DNA of 19,957 nt, taken from assembly GCA_001275005.1 (NCBI GenBank), contig JWZX01001732.1, positions 1 to 19,957 on the forward strand. Direction: 5' to 3'. This document shows positions 16,701 to 19,957 of the stretch, one piece after another. Under the pieces are notes generated by a model. It was not told the DNA's origin. It searched no databases and saw nothing but the letters and a program-made list of their open reading frames with translations. The first letter of the stretch is position 1; every line of letters begins with the position of its first letter. Position numbers and translations under genes: made by a program. Origin of the DNA: Chrysochromulina tobinii. Its lineage: Eukaryota; Haptophyta; Prymnesiales; Chrysochromulinaceae.

Positions 16701-16831
16701 CAATCCAAGGGGCTCTGGGGCCGGTAGAAGCTAGTGGCGCCGGAGCGCGCTCCGCCGCCACCGCCGCCACCGCCGCCAGTAAGCCGACCGCGGCGCTCGA
16801 CCGCCGCGGCAAGGCCGTCTCCTTTGGCTAG
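13753..16831 (+). CDS. Coiled-coil protein with Gly-rich C-terminus (4 exons)
   Basis: Model: 13753-14881, 15005-15189, 15403-15727, 15798-16831; phases 1, 0, 1 match at each join and total 890 residues. I do not recognise a family. Residues about 45-225 form a long coiled coil rich in Glu, Gln, Arg and Ala (e.g. EQADVRASAEDLRIQLESEA). An Ala-rich linker (about 236-288) follows, then a second coiled coil (about 290-545) that runs through exons 1-3, which supports the splicing since heptad-like sequence continues in each. Exon 4 switches to Gly-rich, Asn/Phe-containing low complexity (GGNGGNGNGGNGGGFGFPTD) and then a Pro/Ala/Gly tail. No signal peptide or membrane helix. A filament, centrosomal or RNA-granule scaffold is conceivable, but this is guesswork. 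Introns 2 and 3 belong to the repeat-bearing class. Confidence 0.82.
14882..15004 (+). other. Intron 1 of coiled-coil gene, with 38 bp duplication
   Basis: 123 bp GT-AG intron (donor GTGAGT, acceptor TTCTCGCAG). A perfect 38 bp direct repeat (14918-14955 and 14962-14999) includes the CTCGTCCTCTTCT tract that serves as pyrimidine tract in the second copy. Degenerate GATGACC/CTGATGG words recall the arrays in other introns. Confidence 0.88.
15190..15402 (+). other. Intron 2 of coiled-coil gene, repeat-filled
   Basis: 213 bp GT-AG intron. Positions 15193-15380 are almost entirely CTGATGACC-type units with small indels (TGAATGACC, TGAATTACC). The last 18 bases (15385-15402) match the 18 bases ending the upstream exon (15172-15189) at 15 positions, so the acceptor CATGCAG looks like a copy of the exon end. 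Phase 0. Confidence 0.85.
15193..15380 (+). repeat. TGATGACCTC tandem array, block 3
   Basis: Roughly eighteen units of TGATGACCTC with point changes and one-base insertions, more degenerate than block 1. It fills intron 2 of the coiled-coil gene and is on the same strand and orientation relative to transcription as blocks 1 and 2. Confidence 0.92.
15728..15797 (+). other. Intron 3 of coiled-coil gene
   Basis: 70 bp GT-AG intron (donor GTGAGCTCC, acceptor CCCCACAG), phase 1. Apart from about 27 bases it consists of the shared module. No clear duplication of the flanking exon remains, so it may be an older insertion. Confidence 0.82.
15755..15797 (+). repeat. Shared intron 3' module, copy D
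   Basis: 43 bp: GCATGCATGTGCTCACCACG at the left, CCCACTTCCCCACAG at the right. Forms the acceptor of intron 3 of the coiled-coil gene; unlike the other copies, the next exon begins AGAAGC rather than GTG. Confidence 0.9.
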
Positions 16832-17581
16832 CTTCGGATAGGAACGTTAACGTTGGCAACGTAGGGAGCAGAGAGCGCAGAGCAGCCCGCGAAATTGGAA
16901 AATTCGAGGTTCGTCGTCGCAGAGGAGCGCGCAGCGCCGTTGAGCGTCGACCGGCCTCGTCGGCGTGTGTACGGTAGATATAGTCGTCTTGATGGTCTTG
17001 TGTACATGAACTATGATTTCGCGACGACGCGACAGGTGCCCGATAGTCCCACCGCGCACCGGCCACCGCGTACCTACGAGGGACCGGACTGACGTCGGAC
17101 GAGGCTCGAGCCTGAAACCGGCCGCCGGAGGGAGCGTCGCGCGCCACGCGCACGGGCCGCGCTGACGACTCGTAATCGTAACGAGGCAGCGGCGCGTTAG
17201 CGGCGCGTCACCGCTCACGCACCGACACGTGCGCTTTGCAAACGGACCGGTGCGACGCTGGCCGCAGCCGCATCCCCATCCGGCCCGCGCGACGCGCGAC
17301 ACGATCGCATGGCGACACGACGAGGGATAGTCGATTCGACCGAGGCATACCGAGCACGCGCCACGCGGACCGACATAGATCCCGCACACGTGACAGCCGC
17401 ACTACACACACACACACTGGGCGAGGTACGGCCCCCACTGTTCGAAACAACAGTGCTGCCGCGAGTAAGCCGCGAGTAAGCCGCGAGTAGGCGCCTCCGC
17501 CAGTCCCTTCGACCCCGCCTCACCCCCGTCACCCGCCCACACTCGCCCCCCACTTTCCAAAGTAGTGAACGCCTCACAGGT
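16832..17581. other. Convergent intergenic region with small repeats
   Basis: 750 bp between the ends of two convergent genes; no supported gene. It holds a CA dinucleotide run (17405-17417), a hairpin CACTGTT-CGAAAC-AACAGTG with a perfect 7 bp stem (17436-17455), and three tandem 11 bp units GCCGCGAGTAA (17458-17490). The hairpin and tandem lie near the 3' end of the minus-strand gene and may belong to its 3' untranslated region. Confidence 0.55.
17458..17490. repeat. Three tandem 11 bp units
   Basis: GCCGCGAGTAA is repeated three times without gaps; the last unit ends in G instead of A. Located in the convergent intergenic region immediately after a small hairpin. Confidence 0.9.
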
Positions 17582-19898
17582 TCAGACGTGCATGCCGCTC
17601 ATCATCTCCCGGACGTGCTCGTCGGTCTTGCCGACGATTGGCAGCATCGTCACCTTGTCCTTCTTGTTGGTCACCGCCACGTCGGGCGACGCGAGGAACT
17701 TGGACATCTCCGCCGGCGTCTTGGTCGACATATTCAGCAGGGCCTGTTTGTCTTCCTGCGTCGCGTTGTGGATGCACACGACGGTGACACGTGACTCGCC
17801 CTCCCTTGCCGGGCGCACGCCCTCCGACGTCACCTGTGGGGAGAGGGGAGGAGCGGGCGCCATCGTGAGCACGTGCATGCAGGGCGGTCACCCTCCTCCG
17901 ACGTCCACCTGCTGCATCGAGCACCAGCCCTCCATCGTCGTCCAGAAGCGCGTGCGGTACATGGTGTCGAGCAGGATGAGCACCTTGGCCGTCAGGTAGA
18001 GGTCGGCGATCGCGCTGAGCATGAGGTCGAACTCGGCCTTCTCCGCGGGCGTGCGGTCGTCCTTGTCCGGCGGGCAGCCGCTCGAGCGCTGCGGCATGCA
18101 CGCGTAGTCGAACCAGACGTACTGGACCTCGGGGTCGGCCCTCAGGTGCGCCTGGAGCGCCGCCAGCTGCGCGCCGGTCTCGTCGGGCGTCGCCCAGTCC
18201 TCCCACCTGTGGCTGACGAAGAGGATGTTCTGGATCAGCCCCGTGCCCTGAAAGGCTTCGTTCAGGTCGACGGCCATCTTCTCGAGCAGCTTCGAGTCAC
18301 GCAGCTCCTGCATACGCTTCAGCTGCGTGGCGGTGGCGCCCAGCACGGCGGCGCGGGGCAAAAAGTAGAAGGTAGGTTTGTGCGAGTTCCACGCCGCCTT
18401 CGCGGCCGGCGCGTGGATGCACAATCCACACTTGTTGAAAAGGTTGTGGAAGAATGCCGGCCTCTCCGCCGCCGCCTTCTCGGCCGCCGCCTTCTCCCAC
18501 CTGTTTCGAAGCGCACGGGGAACGCACGCTGTTGGCGCTGCGCCCATCACGGCGCGTCGTCGCGTGCACTCAGGAAGCGCGAGGGCTTGCGAAGGGTGGT
18601 CGTGAAGGTGGCAAGGCAGTCAGAGGCAGTGGCGGCAGCAGCGCCCTCGCCGAGGACGACGGCGTGGGGCGACGGCGTGGGGCGACTGCACGCTGTTGGC
18701 GCTGTGCAGGGTCGCCCAGCACGGCGCGCCCTCGCATGCCATCAGGAAGCGCGAGGGCTTGCGAAGGGTGGTCGTGAAGGTGGCAAGGCAGTCAGTGGCA
18801 GTGGCAGCAGCGTGTGGCGCGGCCGGCGCGGCCAATCTCAGCCGCGACGAGTCGCAAACCAGGCCGCGAGTCCGCCGCCGACGCCCGACGTGCCCACCAC
18901 GGCGCGTGGGAGTGGCCCGTGCGGACTCCGTCCTAAAATCTTGAGGATGTGCGATCGCGACTCGCCGTGTGGCCCCATGGGGGATGCGCTGCGTCCTCTC
19001 GGCCTCATCCCATGACGATTGGCCGCCATTCGTTCGCCGAGCGGCCGAAAACCCGTGGTCCGCGTGCGCCCAAGACGGCGCCTCTGCACATCCGCTCGGC
19101 AGCGCTGGGCAATCAGTGTGCATGCGCGCGGCGTACCGAGGCTCGCTGAGGAGCGCCACGATCTCGCTCTCGCCATTCTCCCGTGCGGAGTCGATGGCCG
19201 TCTTGCCGAACTTGGTTCGAAGCGTCGGATCGGCGCCCCCTTCGAGAAGGCGCTTGGCGATCGCGAGGCGGCCGTGGATTGCCGCGTTATGCAATGCTGT
19301 ATAATCGTAGATGTCCTAAAGACAAACGAGAGGCCAAGCGGAATGACTACATGCAAGCGGACCCATCGCATGTGCTGGGGGAGGGCATGCTCGAGGCTTA
19401 CCTTGGCGTTGACCTCGATGGCCTCGGCCGCGAGGAGGAGGCGGACGCACCCTTCGTGCCCGTACCTTGAGGCCCATAGCAGTCCTGTGCGTCCGTCCTG
19501 TGGCAAATGCAGCACACGCGGCGTCATCGAGTGCCAGAACACGCGAGGAGCGTGGGCGAGCACGCGGGGGTGCGGCGCGCGCCATGCGACGAGGACGCGT
19601 GTGCCAAGCTCGGCGGGGCGGCGGGGTGGCGGCGCAGCCAGCGCGGCCGCGCGCGGTACAGCGGGCTCTGGGGACACGGCGCCGTCTCGGGCGAGCGCGG
19701 CGGCGAAAGCAGCAGAGGCGGCGAGGACGCGGGCGCCCACGCGAGGCACATGCGGCGGCGCACCTCATCGCGCCAGTTGACGTTCCCTCCAAGGCCGATC
19801 AGCCGCGTGAGCTCCGCCTCCTTGCCGTCCCTAGCGGCCTCCCACACGGCCTTGCCCATCGAGTCGCTAATCGCGGCCTTGGAACTGGCGCAGCCCAT
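17582..19898 (-). CDS. Ankyrin-repeat protein with SHRWE/DYxCMPQ domain (5 exons)
   Basis: Model: complement of 19764-19898, 19402-19497, 19137-19315, 17909-18500 and 17582-17833; phases 0, 0, 2, 0 all match, 417 residues. It opens with MGCASSK, a typical N-myristoylation/palmitoylation signal, so membrane attachment is expected. Ankyrin repeats cover about 12-135 (AVWEAARDGKEAELTRLI; GLLWASRYGHEGCVRLLLAA; ALHNAAIHGRLAIAKRLLEG). The rest has ILFVSHRWEDWATPDETGAQ (229-248), YVWFDYACMPQ (264-274) and RFWTTMEGWCSMQQ (321-334), a pattern I associate with HET/TIR-like domains of fungi and protists; the name is tentative. The exon 3-4 join is the least certain: if wrong, there are two genes, a 308-residue ankyrin protein ending at 18620 and a 297-residue protein starting at 18550. 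The exact phase match and missing domain content between 18500 and 19136 favour one gene. Confidence 0.72.
17834..17880 (-). repeat. Shared intron 3' module, copy E
   Basis: Minus strand, 47 bp: GCATGCACGTGCTCACGATG at the left, CCCTCTCCCCACAG at the right. The most diverged core (CACGATGG instead of CACCACGG). The following exon starts GTGACG as with copies B and C. Confidence 0.87.
17834..17908 (-). other. Intron 4 of ankyrin gene, introner-like
   Basis: 75 bp GT-AG intron, phase 0. Its start GTGGACGTCGGAGGAG resembles the start of the next exon GTGACGTCGGAGGG (shared ACGTCGGAGG). The rest is the shared module. Same design as the intron at 4813-4886, on the same strand but in an unrelated gene. 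Confidence 0.87.
18501..19136 (-). other. Proposed long intron 3 of ankyrin gene
   Basis: 636 bp between donor CCTCG|GTACGC and acceptor CGAAACAG|GTGGG. It has no domain-like coding content although long frames stay open because of high GC. It contains a large imperfect direct repeat (18524-18813) and a 13 bp tandem pair GACGGCGTGGGGC near 18659. Confidence 0.6.
18524..18813. repeat. Two ~120 bp imperfect direct repeats
   Basis: Copies at about 18524-18641 and 18688-18813. Both begin GCACGCTGTTGGCGCTG, differ in the middle, and share a 72 bp second half (18570-18641 and 18742-18813) with only a few mismatches, containing AAGCGCGAGGGCTTGCGAAG. No terminal inverted repeats or coding capacity for a mobile element are seen. 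Confidence 0.88.
19316..19401 (-). other. Intron 2 of ankyrin gene
   Basis: 86 bp GT-AG intron with a near-consensus donor GTAAGC and a T-rich acceptor TTTGTCTTTAG, phase 0. It has neither the shared module nor flanking duplications, so it looks like an ordinary older intron. Confidence 0.82.
19498..19763 (-). other. Intron 1 of ankyrin gene
   Basis: 266 bp GT-AG intron (donor GAG|GTGCGCC, acceptor TTTGCCACAG), phase 0, placed by continuity of the ankyrin repeat (NVNWRDE joined to DGRTGLLWAS). It is GC-rich and carries no copy of the shared module. Confidence 0.78.
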
Positions 19899-19957
19899 TT
19901 GTTCTGCGCGGTGGTGGCGTCGAGTGCTGGCGGCGCGAGAGAGTGGCCGACGAGTTG

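Noticed and set aside
11345-16856. Shared 12-mer GGAACGTTAACG at about 11345 and 16842
   Set aside because: One copy is in coding sequence and the other in a 3' flank; no extended similarity around them, so chance is the simplest explanation.
18620-19136. Continuation of the ankyrin exon to a stop at 18620 as real protein
   Set aside because: After LLSEPR the frame loses any domain-like character and runs into the direct repeat; a donor GTACGC at 19136 with an exact phase match to 18500 is a better explanation, though not proven.

Overview
The window looks like nuclear DNA of a GC-rich unicellular eukaryote, most likely a haptophyte-type or similar marine alga. The reasons are: high GC with strong G/C third positions; genes split by GT-AG introns; eukaryote-specific families (a tubulin cofactor E-type LRR protein, RRP15, SAM, ankyrin repeats, an N-myristoylation signal); and a secreted CDDGG...GTDCxDCG cysteine motif that I associate with algal genomes. 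I see no rRNA, tRNA, CRISPR array or transposase. The lineage call is an inference.

Layout: (1) 1-634, no supported gene. (2) 635-3103 (-), single-exon ADP-ribosyltransferase fused to about 12 membrane segments. (3) 3347-5762 (-), three-exon acidic, probably nuclear, SAM-domain protein, divergent from (4) 5922-6887 (+), a DUF501 protein with a C-terminal membrane anchor. (5) 7148-7792 (-), ribosome biogenesis factor RRP15. (6) 8580-9593 (-), unknown Q/P-rich protein, divergent from (7) 9881-10222 (+), a small unknown protein. (8) 10370-11071 (-), a secreted or type I membrane cysteine-motif protein, divergent from (9) 11318-13437 (+), a three-exon tubulin cofactor E-like protein without CAP-Gly. 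(10) 13753-16831 (+), a four-exon coiled-coil/Gly-rich protein. (11) 17582-19898 (-), a five-exon model joining an MGCASSK N-terminus, ankyrin repeats and a SHRWE/DYxCMPQ domain.

The genes do not form a pathway; this is ordinary gene-dense nuclear DNA with three head-to-head pairs. The unusual material is in the introns. Five introns in four genes, on both strands, end in the same 41-48 bp module (GCATGCA-GTGCTCACC ... TTCCCCACAG). Several introns start with a near-copy of the exon sequence that follows them, or end with a near-copy of the exon sequence before them. Three introns also carry arrays of a ~10 bp TGATGACCTC unit. In the cofactor E-like gene both components occur in each intron, each flanked by its own copy of the target sequence. 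This looks like a recently active intron-generating (introner-like) family.

All exon joins were made by eye from GT/AG sites, reading phase and protein continuity; no transcript data were available.
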